This document shows positions 8,967 through 17,608 of a stretch of DNA of 31,727 nt, in pieces. Below the pieces are notes generated by a model. It had not been told where the DNA came from and searched no databases. It saw only the letters and a list, made by a program, of their open reading frames with translations. The stretch is taken from positions 1-31,727 of the forward strand of contig JASANZ010001998.1 in the NCBI GenBank assembly GCA_030849805.1. Direction: 5' to 3'. The position numbers and the translations under genes were made by a program. The stretch's first letter is position 1, and every line of letters begins with the position of its first letter. Source of the DNA: Sergeia podlipaevii. Its lineage: Eukaryota > Euglenozoa > Kinetoplastea > Trypanosomatida > Trypanosomatidae.

Positions 8967-11273
8967 TTAAGATGCCGGAAAGCGCAGCACCATGGGTGGG
9001 GAAGGTGGCAAGCGCATAGCACTCCCGCTTGTCCGTCGCTCTGCAGCAGCGCTGCCGCGTGCTGGAGTGGGTGTAGTCCCTTGAAAGCTCTGCAAAGCAG
9101 CAAGGTCAGTGCCAACACCGCTCAAGGCTGAGCAAGAAGAGTCCTTCACTGGAGACTCTGCTGTTTGATCAGGGCTCTTCGCTTGAGAGGCTGCGGTCGC
9201 ATCTCCCAGATCATGCAAGTTCGCGGTATTTTTAGCCTCAGTGGAACGCGCAGATGATGCGGCCACGTGGCGGCTATCGCCGCTGTCACTCCGACTGCTG
9301 CTGTTACTGCTACGCACACCCGAGGAATTAATGAGGTGCATCGCCCGCTGGAATTGAGCCTCCATACCAGCGTGGCGCGCGCGCCACTGCTCGCGCTCCG
9401 CTCCGTGCTCCGCCACTAGCGACACCAATGCTGCCTCCAGACGTCCGCAGCGCTCCTCAGCACTACTGGCGCGGGTTGATGCCTCGCGCACCTGAGTCTC
9501 CAGGGTGGCAATGTGGTCCTTTATCGCAGTCAAACCCTTCTCCCGCATGCTCGGGTTTGCTGAGGAAGAAGAGCGCTGGAAGGCACTCCCTCCACTGCTT
9601 GTGTTTCTCCCTCGCTCCTGAGAAGCAGACCGTGACGCCTCACGCTTTGCCGCACACTCTCCAGAAAGCACTACGGGTGTGGTGGTGCCCGCGGCCAAGG
9701 CGGCAGCACGTGGGTTGCTCGAGTGTGACGAGCAAGGAGCCGACGCGCTGTTGCGGTCAAAGAGAGTCCTGCGCGTCTGCAGGTGCTGTGGCTGCGGTGT
9801 AGTCACCTCCGCCTCGTCGCCGTGTGCGAGAGATGCCTCCTCCTCCTCCGTTGCTGTGCTACCAGTCCTCGCACTAGCAGCAGCTCCATAACTGTCCTTT
9901 TCTCCCAGGCGCTCTGGTCGGCGCTCTGCATTCGCGGAGTAACTGCGCGAGCGGCGGGGCTGCGACTGCGGCTGCGGCTGCAACTGTTGAGTTGTGTTAG
10001 TGGTGGTAGGCTGAGGCTGAATGCCTGGGGCACTTACGACAGGGCGTGCCTTCCTCTGAGGATGTGGCTGATTCCAGGCGGGGCGTGAGGTAGGTACTGG
10101 TGCAGGAGCCCACTGCGGGTGCGCGCGGTGGCGATGCTCTGACGGCATGTCTTCTTCTCCAGCGCGAAATGCTCGACATGTGGCCTCGTCAGCGATCCCA
10201 CCTCGGATGTCCTCCACGTCATCGCGCAGATGGATGGTGAAGCACTTGTCCTTGCTGGCAGCTTCATCCATCATCGCCACCGCCTCCTCGCTATCAATTG
10301 TTGTATCCCCCCGCGTCACCGGGCTGACACTTCGCTCCCTCGACACGCCTGCACAGCGAGCGTGACGGTAGCGTGCGATGTCTTCATCTGTGTTCTGCCC
10401 TTCCGTGGGTGTGAGCGGCACGCGAGGGTCTGGCGAAGAACGGCCTGAGTCTACACCGCGGATAGTGCTAAGCGTCCTGTCCATGAAAGTATTGTGGCCA
10501 CTGCCGGCAGCATTCGCCGCCAGCGCTCCAGCTGCCGCGCGCTGTGAAAGGGCTGGCCCTGGCAATGGAGGTAGTCCCATCCCCACTGGAGCTGCAGCAG
10601 CAGTAGCAGTAGTAAAAGGCGAAAGCAGCGCTGGGTGGGCTTCATAAGGACTCAGGTCTTGTGTAAGAGGCGAGATAGATGGAACAGCTGGAGAAGGCGT
10701 GTTTTTAGTGTCGGGAAGGGAAGAAGAGGAGGAATCCTTGCGAATAGTAAAGCGCTCACCATAAACGCCCTCATCGTCGCTGTCACTGAGGATCGCGTGG
10801 GTGTCACACGCCTTGATGTCTTCCTTTCCATACTTCCCAGGTCCCCCACTGAAAAACTGCGTCTCATTCTCGACCTGCTGGCAGCTGTGACGGATCTCTT
10901 GCACGAGAGACTCAATGAAGGAGTCGTTACTGAGCACCACATCAGCGAGGGCTCCAGCTCCAGCAATGGAGCCTCGGATAGAAAGCTGCTGTGGCGGTGG
11001 GATGTGGTAGTGGTCCATCAAGCTGCTAGCCCCAAGACGCGCGTCGGTGGATGCTAGAAAGGCGCTGTCCGCATCTTCATCATACTCCACCACATGAAGC
11101 TCAGCGGGTTTGGCAGACCTGTTTTGTGGCTGAGTATGTTTGAGTCCATGGCGAGGGGCGAGGGTGTGGCCGAGCACACTGCCAGTAAAGGCGCTCTTCT
11201 TCTTGTCTGTAGAAAGAGTTGGAACCTTTACTGTCGGCGGAGCCAGCTGATTTACATCTTTCTGGCGAAACAT
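8967..11273 (-). CDS. Mostly disordered protein with C-terminal coiled coil, unknown function
   Basis: 768 codons from the ATG at 11271-11273. Not recognised. Most of it is low-complexity Ser/Pro/Ala/Gln/Thr sequence, including a stretch alternating Gln and Pro (QPQPTTTNTTQQLQPQPQ) and many SP/TP dipeptides that could be phosphorylation sites. One clear structured part is an uninterrupted coiled coil at about residues 575-650 (AIKDHIATLETQVREASTRA, then EERCGRLEAALVSLVAEHGA, then EREQWRARHAGMEAQ). The composition is typical of trypanosomatid cytoskeleton-associated or basal-body proteins, but that is only an analogy. No membrane segments or enzyme motifs. Confidence 0.85.
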   Translation of the reverse strand: MFRQKDVNQLAPPTVKVPTLSTDKKKSAFTGSVLGHTLAPRHGLKHTQPQNRSAKPAELHVVEYDEDADSAFLASTDARLGASSLMDHYHIPPPQQLSIRGSIAGAGALADVVLSNDSFIESLVQEIRHSCQQVENETQFFSGGPGKYGKEDIKACDTHAILSDSDDEGVYGERFTIRKDSSSSSLPDTKNTPSPAVPSISPLTQDLSPYEAHPALLSPFTTATAAAAPVGMGLPPLPGPALSQRAAAGALAANAAGSGHNTFMDRTLSTIRGVDSGRSSPDPRVPLTPTEGQNTDEDIARYRHARCAGVSRERSVSPVTRGDTTIDSEEAVAMMDEAASKDKCFTIHLRDDVEDIRGGIADEATCRAFRAGEEDMPSEHRHRAHPQWAPAPVPTSRPAWNQPHPQRKARPVVSAPGIQPQPTTTNTTQQLQPQPQSQPRRSRSYSANAERRPERLGEKDSYGAAASARTGSTATEEEEASLAHGDEAEVTTPQPQHLQTRRTLFDRNSASAPCSSHSSNPRAAALAAGTTTPVVLSGECAAKREASRSASQERGRNTSSGGSAFQRSSSSANPSMREKGLTAIKDHIATLETQVREASTRASSAEERCGRLEAALVSLVAEHGAEREQWRARHAGMEAQFQRAMHLINSSGVRSSNSSSRSDSGDSRHVAASSARSTEAKNTANLHDLGDATAASQAKSPDQTAESPVKDSSCSALSGVGTDLAALQSFQGTTPTPARGSAAAERRTSGSAMRLPPSPPMVLRFPAS

Positions 11274-12163
11274 CCCCTTTCTTTATTTTGGAGTGCTGTT
11301 TCTGTTTATATTGCCTCGTTTAAAAATGCGACTTTCGACCCCTCTGTCTGATGTGCCAAAAAGTAATAAATATTGTATTTCTATTCTATTTTCTTTGATG
11401 GAAGGAGCAATATATGTATCCTAAAATCTATCTATAAAATGCAAAAGAAAAAAAGAATCTTTTTATCTAATTGGAGCCACAAGATGTGGTGAATCTATTC
11501 CGCCTACGTTTTTTTAAAAAAAAAGAGAAAAGGAATCCGAGCTTACGTCTGATCTGTCAGTTCCCCCTAGTATCTGTTATATTGCCCTTTTGCAATGATT
11601 ATTATGTGGTGTTGAAGATTCAATAGATTGCACGTATTTTGAAAAAAAAAAAAGGAATGAGGAGGGGACAATAATCAACAGAGAAATATTCATATTTATT
11701 TTTTAGCATTCGACTACAAAGTCTGCTGGGGTACAGAAGCCCTCTCACGCACAAGGCATTGCTTCTTCATAACGCCAACAGCAATATGCACTTAAAGTCA
11801 CAGTAACTTGGTGACAGCCATCTAAAAAAAAAAAATCATTTTAATCCATTTTCGAGTACTAGTACAAGGGGAATGAAAGCACATCAACAGTGTTGATAAG
11901 AAAAGGAGAAAAAAAAAAAACAGAACCGCGGTTAGCAAAAATATATATGAAGAACAACCGATACAAAAACAACCAATAGAAAAGAGAAAATGAAAGAAGA
12001 ATAGAGTGATCTCAAAACAAAAAAATGTATCAGTGTCATACCATGGCGTCAGAAAAAAAAAAGAGTTAAACCCCACATAACCGTAGGTACATCTCATTCA
12101 GTGGTCGTGGAGACGTGTTTTAACTCTCCTCTTTCCCTTTCTCTTCCATCTTTTTTTTTTTTT
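11274..12163. other. Spacer of about 0.9 kb without a recognised gene
   Basis: A/T-rich, with repeated A8-A12 and T runs. Presumably the 3' UTR of the PH-domain gene and the 5' UTR of the coiled-coil gene. No RNA gene or sizeable ORF seen. Confidence 0.45.
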
Positions 12164-13981
12164 TCAATCCGCGACCAGGCTGCCCTTGTAGACATCGTGT
12201 CGACGAACAAACGCGACAACGTTATTGAGAGCCTCAAACCAGATATCTGCCTTTTCCTTCCGCTCCGTTGCCAACTGCAGTACACGGCGCGTGGTTTCTA
12301 TCAAAAGGACATAAAACGTCATGGGCATCCCCTCCGCATCCGCCTGCACCAGCTCCCTCGGAGTGATCTGCCAGATGTTCTCGAGGGGCAGGGAGCCGCA
12401 GAAGGTAGCATCGTGCGTCTCCTTCCGAGACCACACTAGCAGATAGCTGCGCGTGTCAATCCAGATCCACCGCGGCTGCACTTCGGACCCGTCTTGCTGC
12501 CACTTGTAGAACCAGTCTCCAGCGAGCAAGATCTGAGTGCTTGTTTTCAGGTCCATTGTAGAGCGTACATCAGGGAGACCAGATGAAAGTTTATTGTCGC
12601 CAGCAGTAGCAGCGGCAGACGAAGAAAGGTGCCTTGGCTGCGGTGAAGTACGCGCAAGCCGGGTGGCACGACGCTGCTGCCGTGTGCGTTCAACCTCGCC
12701 AGGAGTCGAAGAGTAAAGAATGCCTCCAGCCTTGCGGTTCATCAAGCCGTTTCCAGGGAAAGGAAGCGCCTGTAAGCTGTCGGATCCAACCTGCATGCGG
12801 TTTGTGCCGCCTCGCCTGGCTTTACCTCGCTGCTGCTGCTGCTGGGCCGAAGGGCTACGCTTTTTCCGTGGTGATTCACGCATCTCTCTGCGGGGACTAC
12901 CTCGCCGTGGCGCCGAACGCCGTCTGCCTCCGTCAAGACGATAATCACCTCCATTGATGGGATCATAGTCGCCAGAGCGGCGACGGTCTTCGCCATCAGA
13001 GTGCCGATCTGTCCAACGGATGTCTCTCGCAACGGGAGATAGACGTCTCCGCTGTTGCTGCTGTTGGCGCATATGGAAAGGCACCACCGCCTGATCATCG
13101 CCCATGTAAGTATAAAGAAAAGCAGGCGGTAGCGCTGCCGACTGCCGTGACGACGCGTACGGATCACGAAAGCTGGTGCCAAGCACGCTATTGCTTTGAG
13201 GATTCCATCTTTGCCCAGAGAAACTGTCCCGTCTGGGTGAAGCAAAGGGACGGGGCTGGTACGATGGTGCCCGCTGCATGGGACTACTCCTCCATTGATT
13301 TGACTCCCACGTTGGAGAGGCAGCGTAGGCCGAAGCTCGCTGGCGAAACAATGAGGACGGAGAGCGAGCACGCGTGGGGGACTTTGATGTGTGGAGGTTG
13401 CGCTGCGGACTGTACATGAGCGATGGCACACGGCTCGGCGAGGCATAGCGCATCCACTTTCGTTCACCAGTTCCTCTCCAGTCAGGGGATAAATAGTCTT
13501 GTGTAGTCGTGGGGATGTCACCGCCCTTGGAGATACACCTATCATCTGGAAGAGGAGATTGCTTTCTCCCTGACGCGCCTAAAGCTCCTGGCAATGGTGC
13601 TGGTGACGAAGGAATGTTGGTTTGAGCAGGCTGCTGCTCATTCATAAGTGTGCTAGACATGTTGTCGTGATCGTGATACGAAAGGTCCGTGGATTCCATC
13701 TCCTGCACACCGCCCTTCACTGGAGAAATATTGCTCGCAGTCATGTATTCCTGCATTGAGTGCTGCTGCTGCGGCGGGGCCGTTCCACTTGGCATGGCGG
13801 CGACTTGATGATTCGCAGTTTGCGTCTTTCGAGATGCCGCTGGTGGATCCTCCGTCTGCGTCCCAGCCGCGGAGCTAGCCCGACGCGCAGCAACAGAAGA
13901 TGGATCATATACGCCTAGGACACCCCGGCGACTGCGCGACTTGAGAATGCGCTGAAGATGCGCCTCATGTATGCTGTCCAT
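12164..13981 (-). CDS. Basic low-complexity protein with C-terminal PH-like (Mcp5/Num1-type) domain
   Basis: 605 codons from the ATG at 13979-13981. Residues 1-475 are disordered, Ser/Arg/Pro/Gln-rich, with repeated SPxR- and RSP-type motifs and a short poly-Gln (MRQQQQQRRR). Residues about 481-597 fold-match a pleckstrin-homology domain: GDWFYKW, then PRWIWIDTRSYLLVWSRK (strands beta1-beta3), a long loop, then TFYVLLIETTRRVLQLATER and a final amphipathic helix ADIWFEALNNVVAFVRRH with the PH-typical Trp. The opening 'GdWfyKw...RwiWid...yLlvWs' most resembles the cell-cortex PH domain of yeast Num1/Mcp5, which binds membrane phosphoinositides and anchors the protein at the cortex. Ending with the PH domain, as here, is also how Num1/Mcp5 are built. 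Function in this organism is inferred: a membrane- or cytoskeleton-linked adaptor. Confidence 0.8.
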   Translation of the reverse strand: MDSIHEAHLQRILKSRSRRGVLGVYDPSSVAARRASSAAGTQTEDPPAASRKTQTANHQVAAMPSGTAPPQQQHSMQEYMTASNISPVKGGVQEMESTDLSYHDHDNMSSTLMNEQQPAQTNIPSSPAPLPGALGASGRKQSPLPDDRCISKGGDIPTTTQDYLSPDWRGTGERKWMRYASPSRVPSLMYSPQRNLHTSKSPTRARSPSSLFRQRASAYAASPTWESNQWRSSPMQRAPSYQPRPFASPRRDSFSGQRWNPQSNSVLGTSFRDPYASSRQSAALPPAFLYTYMGDDQAVVPFHMRQQQQQRRRLSPVARDIRWTDRHSDGEDRRRSGDYDPINGGDYRLDGGRRRSAPRRGSPRREMRESPRKKRSPSAQQQQQRGKARRGGTNRMQVGSDSLQALPFPGNGLMNRKAGGILYSSTPGEVERTRQQRRATRLARTSPQPRHLSSSAAATAGDNKLSSGLPDVRSTMDLKTSTQILLAGDWFYKWQQDGSEVQPRWIWIDTRSYLLVWSRKETHDATFCGSLPLENIWQITPRELVQADAEGMPMTFYVLLIETTRRVLQLATERKEKADIWFEALNNVVAFVRRHDVYKGSLVAD

Positions 13982-14069
13982 GAAGAGAAATTACAAAAAA
14001 GGTGAAGAAGAAAAAATACAGTGTGTGGACAAAAAAAAAAAAAATGTGTAAATAGAATCCACTACGTTT

Positions 14070-14088
14070 CTAGAGAGAGAGAAGGGGA
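14070..14088 (-). promoter_or_regulatory. Predicted trans-splice acceptor for the PH-domain gene
   Basis: On the minus strand CCCCTTCTCTCTCTCTAG ends in AG at 14070-14071, about 88 bases before the ATG. No other AG lies between the following T14 tract (14031-14044) and the ATG, so this is the best candidate. Confidence 0.5.
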
Positions 14089-14435
14089 GTATATAGAAAA
14101 AAGGAAAGAAGCAGAGCTTAAATACGCAGTCGCTGTGCTCAGGTGGGTTACTCGTTGCAACTCGCTTGTTCAGTTGAACGCGCACCGTTCGTGAAGACTG
14201 TTTGCCGTCACCTTTTCACAGAACAGAATAAAAACAAGTGGTTAAAAAAAAATCGCATCAAAAAAAAGAGAAGAGAATGGTAATGATGAACGCATAGATA
14301 AGAAAAAGCAAATAGTCACATAGGAAAGTTCTACACAGTGAGAGTACGCTGAGAAGCCTTTAAATCAAGAAAAAGAAAGTATCAGATGTGTTCAATTTTT
14401 ATTGTTCTTATTCATCACGCCGGTGAGTTGGTGAT
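14089..14435. other. Spacer downstream of the acyl-CoA oxidase-like gene
   Basis: A/T-rich, presumably the 3' UTR of the oxidase-like gene. A run of purines on the plus strand at 14234-14276 gives a pyrimidine tract on the coding strand. Nothing else recognised. Confidence 0.4.
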
Positions 14436-14768
14436 TTAACGTTCTTTCCACGCATACGACGGCTTGTCGGCAAGCCCATGAAACAAGTCGAATTCCTCCT
14501 CCAACTCCCGCATCGACTCCTGTTCCGCCTTGGTATTACCAGTCTTCTTGGCATCACCTGCATGCACAGTCACCTTGTCTCCGCGCTGAACACGAGTGTT
14601 TGTGCCAGGAATGGTCCAATACGGTTCTAGATCATCTGCTGCACACGGTGCACGGAACTCGGTCGGCACCGACATGGCGTCCACAAGGTTAACGCACTGT
14701 GCGGCAAGGACTGTGACCAAGTTATCCAAATGCGATGCAAGCACCGCCGCCTTGCCCGTGCTCAGCAT
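14436..14768 (-). CDS. C-terminal segment of the acyl-CoA oxidase-like protein, out of frame with the main part
   Basis: 110 codons beginning with an ATG that overlaps the stop of the upstream reading frame (bases ATGCTGA, 14762-14768). It does not look like an independent protein. HLDNLVTVLAAQCVNLVDAM, followed by SVPTEFRAPC, corresponds to the last helices of peroxisomal acyl-CoA oxidases, where a conserved 'L..L..qavaLVDAF.ipD..L.aPi' block closes the C-terminal domain. The main reading frame stops just before this block, so the two pieces together give about 745 residues, normal for the family. The C-terminal residues KER are not a peroxisomal PTS1 signal. Translation from the overlapping ATG by re-initiation is possible but unproven. 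Confidence 0.65.
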   Translation of the reverse strand: MLSTGKAAVLASHLDNLVTVLAAQCVNLVDAMSVPTEFRAPCAADDLEPYWTIPGTNTRVQRGDKVTVHAGDAKKTGNTKAEQESMRELEEEFDLFHGLADKPSYAWKER

Positions 14769-16681
14769 CTTTTCATCAGTATGTAGTCAAGACGATCCAT
14801 CTGTCGTGCCAACGCAAAGATCCACCCCATATCACGCAGTAGTTTGCGTCCGCGTGGATCCCCGCAGCGCTGTGTCTCCTCCATCATCACCTCTAAAAGA
14901 CGCATCTCCATGAAAGCTTCTCCGCAATGAAGAACATCTCTGTGACGAAACATCACCCAGTCATACCACTGGTGTTCACTGCCCCCCTTGCGTCGCTCTA
15001 GCTCCCGCGATCGGCGCAGCTGTCGCTTTGTGCCGTAATGTTTGTGGCTAAAAAAAATGAGGTGGCGGCCAAGATCAGCGATGCGGGGGGAATACATGGG
15101 GTTTTTTATCAGTCGGTCTAAGGAAGGAAACGCCTGCAAGACGTTGGTCGCCCACCAACCCCAGTGACTCGTGCCGATGTTTTTCGTGACGGACTTGTAG
15201 GCAACTTCACGGATGAGAGTGGACATGTCAGGACCCTCCTGACGCACGTGCGCTACTGCCATTGCAGGATTGCTGCCAGTGCTGGCAAAGGTGCCATGGA
15301 CGCCCATGAACTCATTCGCAAAGTGGTGCAGATCAAGCGTCGTCTCCTGTAAAAAATGAACAGTCCCAGCAAGGCGCATGTGATACTCGTAGCTTGGCCC
15401 TTTACCCGCCGTGTCGCTCACAACGGGTAGCAGACGCTGCCAACTTGCCAGGTAAACGTAAAACTTAGCGACAAGACACACCAACGGTGTTTGCACATGC
15501 TGCAGACCAAAGTATGGATAGTTGCGTGTATAGTCAGGCCCTAGCATGTCCTTCTGGGCAACGAATCGAACGATGCCCGTCATGAGCTGCTTGATGACCC
15601 CAACGTGAATGGCGCCGGTTGCAACGCGTGTGCGGGTGCGCAGCACTTCTACCGCACTCGAGGCCGCCTCCTTGCCTGGCAAGTAGCCGACCTTGTTCTC
15701 TGCTGTAATGCAGAAGGGCCCCAGCAAGGAGTCTTGGGGTATGTCAATGCTGTCAAAGTGTAAAACGGCAGTGCCCGCCTCACTCAGTATTGTGTCTTCC
15801 GCGGCAATGGGACGAATAGTGACTCCCTTTACGAGCTCACCATTTTCTCGCAGCCGCACCACGAACGCGTGCACGCCGTTGTCTTCATTTTTATTAAGCG
15901 TTAGCGTCGCAGTTACGACGGCCCAGTCGGCACACTCGGCTCCAACCACCGCAAATTTGCCCATACCGCGCAGTACAAAGCACTTGTCATGAGTGTCATA
16001 TCTCGCCTCAGTATTCAACGGCGCCTCATCGGCAATCAGCTCTCGGCACGCGAGGCAGCCAAGCGTCTTCGCGGAGTCAACACCATTTAATATCGCCTCT
16101 TGTAAACGCGGGCTACCGTGGGTGGCAACTAAACCGGCAAACGTAAAGTGATCCGCTGCAACAAGAGCCAAAGAGGGGCGGGCGGTAGCGAGCACTTCGT
16201 AAAAAGCGGCGAGCCGCGCAGGAGTGGAGCGAACTTGCGCGTAAGTGACGAGCTCCGCCTTGCCCAATGCACGCAACAGCTGTAGCGTCTGCCGTGCTGG
16301 TGACAGTGCGGAGGTTTTCCCTTCCTCCATCTGGGTTTGCCTTTGGGTAAAGCTTTTGATCGGTGGTGGCAACACCTTTTTCAGTGCAGCGCGTACCTCT
16401 TCTTTATAATCGATGTCAACCCCTTCACAGATAAAGCGAAAAGTAGGCTCCTCATAAGCATGTTCCATCGAATAGTTCTGCTTGGCGGGGTTCAGCTGTA
16501 CTTTAAGGAGGCATGGGAGTGAGGCATGCATCAAGCACCTTGTTTGTTCAGCCAGCACGTTGCCTCCTCTGGTCCTGCTGCTGCCATTGCCACTTGTGCC
16601 AATGGGATGGCAATGATAAGCGTCTGCACACCGCGTCGCCACCGTTGCTGCTGCCACCGTCCAGAGTGGTCGGCGAAGCAT
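14762..16681 (-). CDS. Acyl-CoA oxidase/dehydrogenase-like flavoprotein, frame broken before its last helices
   Basis: 639 codons from the ATG at 16679-16681. The order of blocks follows acyl-CoA oxidases: a helical N-terminal domain (to about residue 190), then TLGCLACRELIADEAPLNTE and a beta domain with NGVHAFVVRLRENGELVKGV, TAVLHFDSIDIPQDSLLGPF (the 'iPrenmL' block). The C-terminal alpha domain begins TRTRVATGAIHVGVIKQLMT, and YPYFGLQHVQTPLV matches the 'DYQTQQ' region. GVHGTFASTGSNP and RQEGPDMSTLIREVA occupy the place of 'GGHGY' and 'FEGEN', so the catalytic Glu appears kept within RQEGPD. Such enzymes use FAD to introduce a trans-2 double bond into acyl-CoA. The first 20 residues (MLRRPLWTVAAATVATR) are Arg/Ala-rich and could be a mitochondrial presequence; no clear PTS2 seen. 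The frame stops at TGA 14762-14764 just short of the last conserved helices, which continue in the -1 frame. Confidence 0.75.
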   Translation of the reverse strand: MLRRPLWTVAAATVATRCADAYHCHPIGTSGNGSSRTRGGNVLAEQTRCLMHASLPCLLKVQLNPAKQNYSMEHAYEEPTFRFICEGVDIDYKEEVRAALKKVLPPPIKSFTQRQTQMEEGKTSALSPARQTLQLLRALGKAELVTYAQVRSTPARLAAFYEVLATARPSLALVAADHFTFAGLVATHGSPRLQEAILNGVDSAKTLGCLACRELIADEAPLNTEARYDTHDKCFVLRGMGKFAVVGAECADWAVVTATLTLNKNEDNGVHAFVVRLRENGELVKGVTIRPIAAEDTILSEAGTAVLHFDSIDIPQDSLLGPFCITAENKVGYLPGKEAASSAVEVLRTRTRVATGAIHVGVIKQLMTGIVRFVAQKDMLGPDYTRNYPYFGLQHVQTPLVCLVAKFYVYLASWQRLLPVVSDTAGKGPSYEYHMRLAGTVHFLQETTLDLHHFANEFMGVHGTFASTGSNPAMAVAHVRQEGPDMSTLIREVAYKSVTKNIGTSHWGWWATNVLQAFPSLDRLIKNPMYSPRIADLGRHLIFFSHKHYGTKRQLRRSRELERRKGGSEHQWYDWVMFRHRDVLHCGEAFMEMRLLEVMMEETQRCGDPRGRKLLRDMGWIFALARQMDRLDYILMKRC

Positions 16682-17608
16682 TGAAGAATAAAGGAAAAAT
16701 GTATTGCCCTCTCCCTCCTTCCTTTCTTTCCTTCCCAGTGGAGTCAGTCTGGCTTGTAGGACTGTAAAGTTTGGTATGTGAATGAATTTATTTACGATAT
16801 GTGATGAGGATGATTTTGCTATCCTACTTGTGTACCGCTATATATGTTGTGACTTTCGTTTGTGGCACACTCCAAAAGAAGAAAAGAAAAGAGAGAGAAA
16901 GAGAAAAAGCTAACCTTATCCTTCTCAGTCTCACTGATGTCGGTGTGCGACTGAGATAACTTGCGTGTTGTAGGCCTTGTATCAATTGACAAAAGATGAC
17001 AAAAGAAGAAAGAAAGTTGCTTTTAAAAAATGGACTAAAAGATAAAATGAAAAGAACAAGCTCAAGACGCAATGCAATAGTGTAAAGATGCATGAACAAA
17101 AGCGACATATATAGATATGTGTGCTCGTAGTAAAAAAAAAAAAATGAAAATGGCTCTCATCTTTTTTTCGTTTTTAAGTATTGTTTTGTTTAAGATAAAC
17201 AGGCTCATCGCTCGCTACAAGTGCTACTCGCTGTTTAGTTTGCTGTATGTAAGGTTTCCCCTGGTTGAAATGGCAATCCCCTTTCCCCCCTTACAGATTT
17301 ACTGTCGCTAACACATTACTTCCTCTTTCACTGCGGCAGAAAGAGAACAAAAGCATAACAAAATTATATAAGCGAACAACATCAAAGCACAGCACACTTG
17401 CAAAACAAATATATGTGTGTGTTTGCTTTCATCCAACGGCACGAAATAGGAACTACTATTTAAAACGAGGAGGAGTAGAAGAAAAAACAATCAAAACAAT
17501 TGACATCTCGCGAGAACACAGAAGTGATCCTCGCAACTGCATCTTGGAGTAGCTTCACTCTCAGTGCATTCTCCTCCTCTTCTTTTTTCTCAGCCGTCCA
17601 TTTTGTTT
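16682..17608. other. Spacer of about 0.93 kb between SPT5 and the oxidase-like gene
   Basis: A/T-rich UTR-like sequence. It contains purine runs on the plus strand (16874-16908, GA-rich), i.e. CT-rich on the coding strand, a plausible splice-acceptor tract for the oxidase-like gene or polyadenylation guide for SPT5. No RNA gene recognised. Confidence 0.4.

Noticed and set aside
12742..13545. 267-codon minus-strand frame
   Set aside because: Overlaps the PH-domain protein in another frame within its low-complexity part; no domain.
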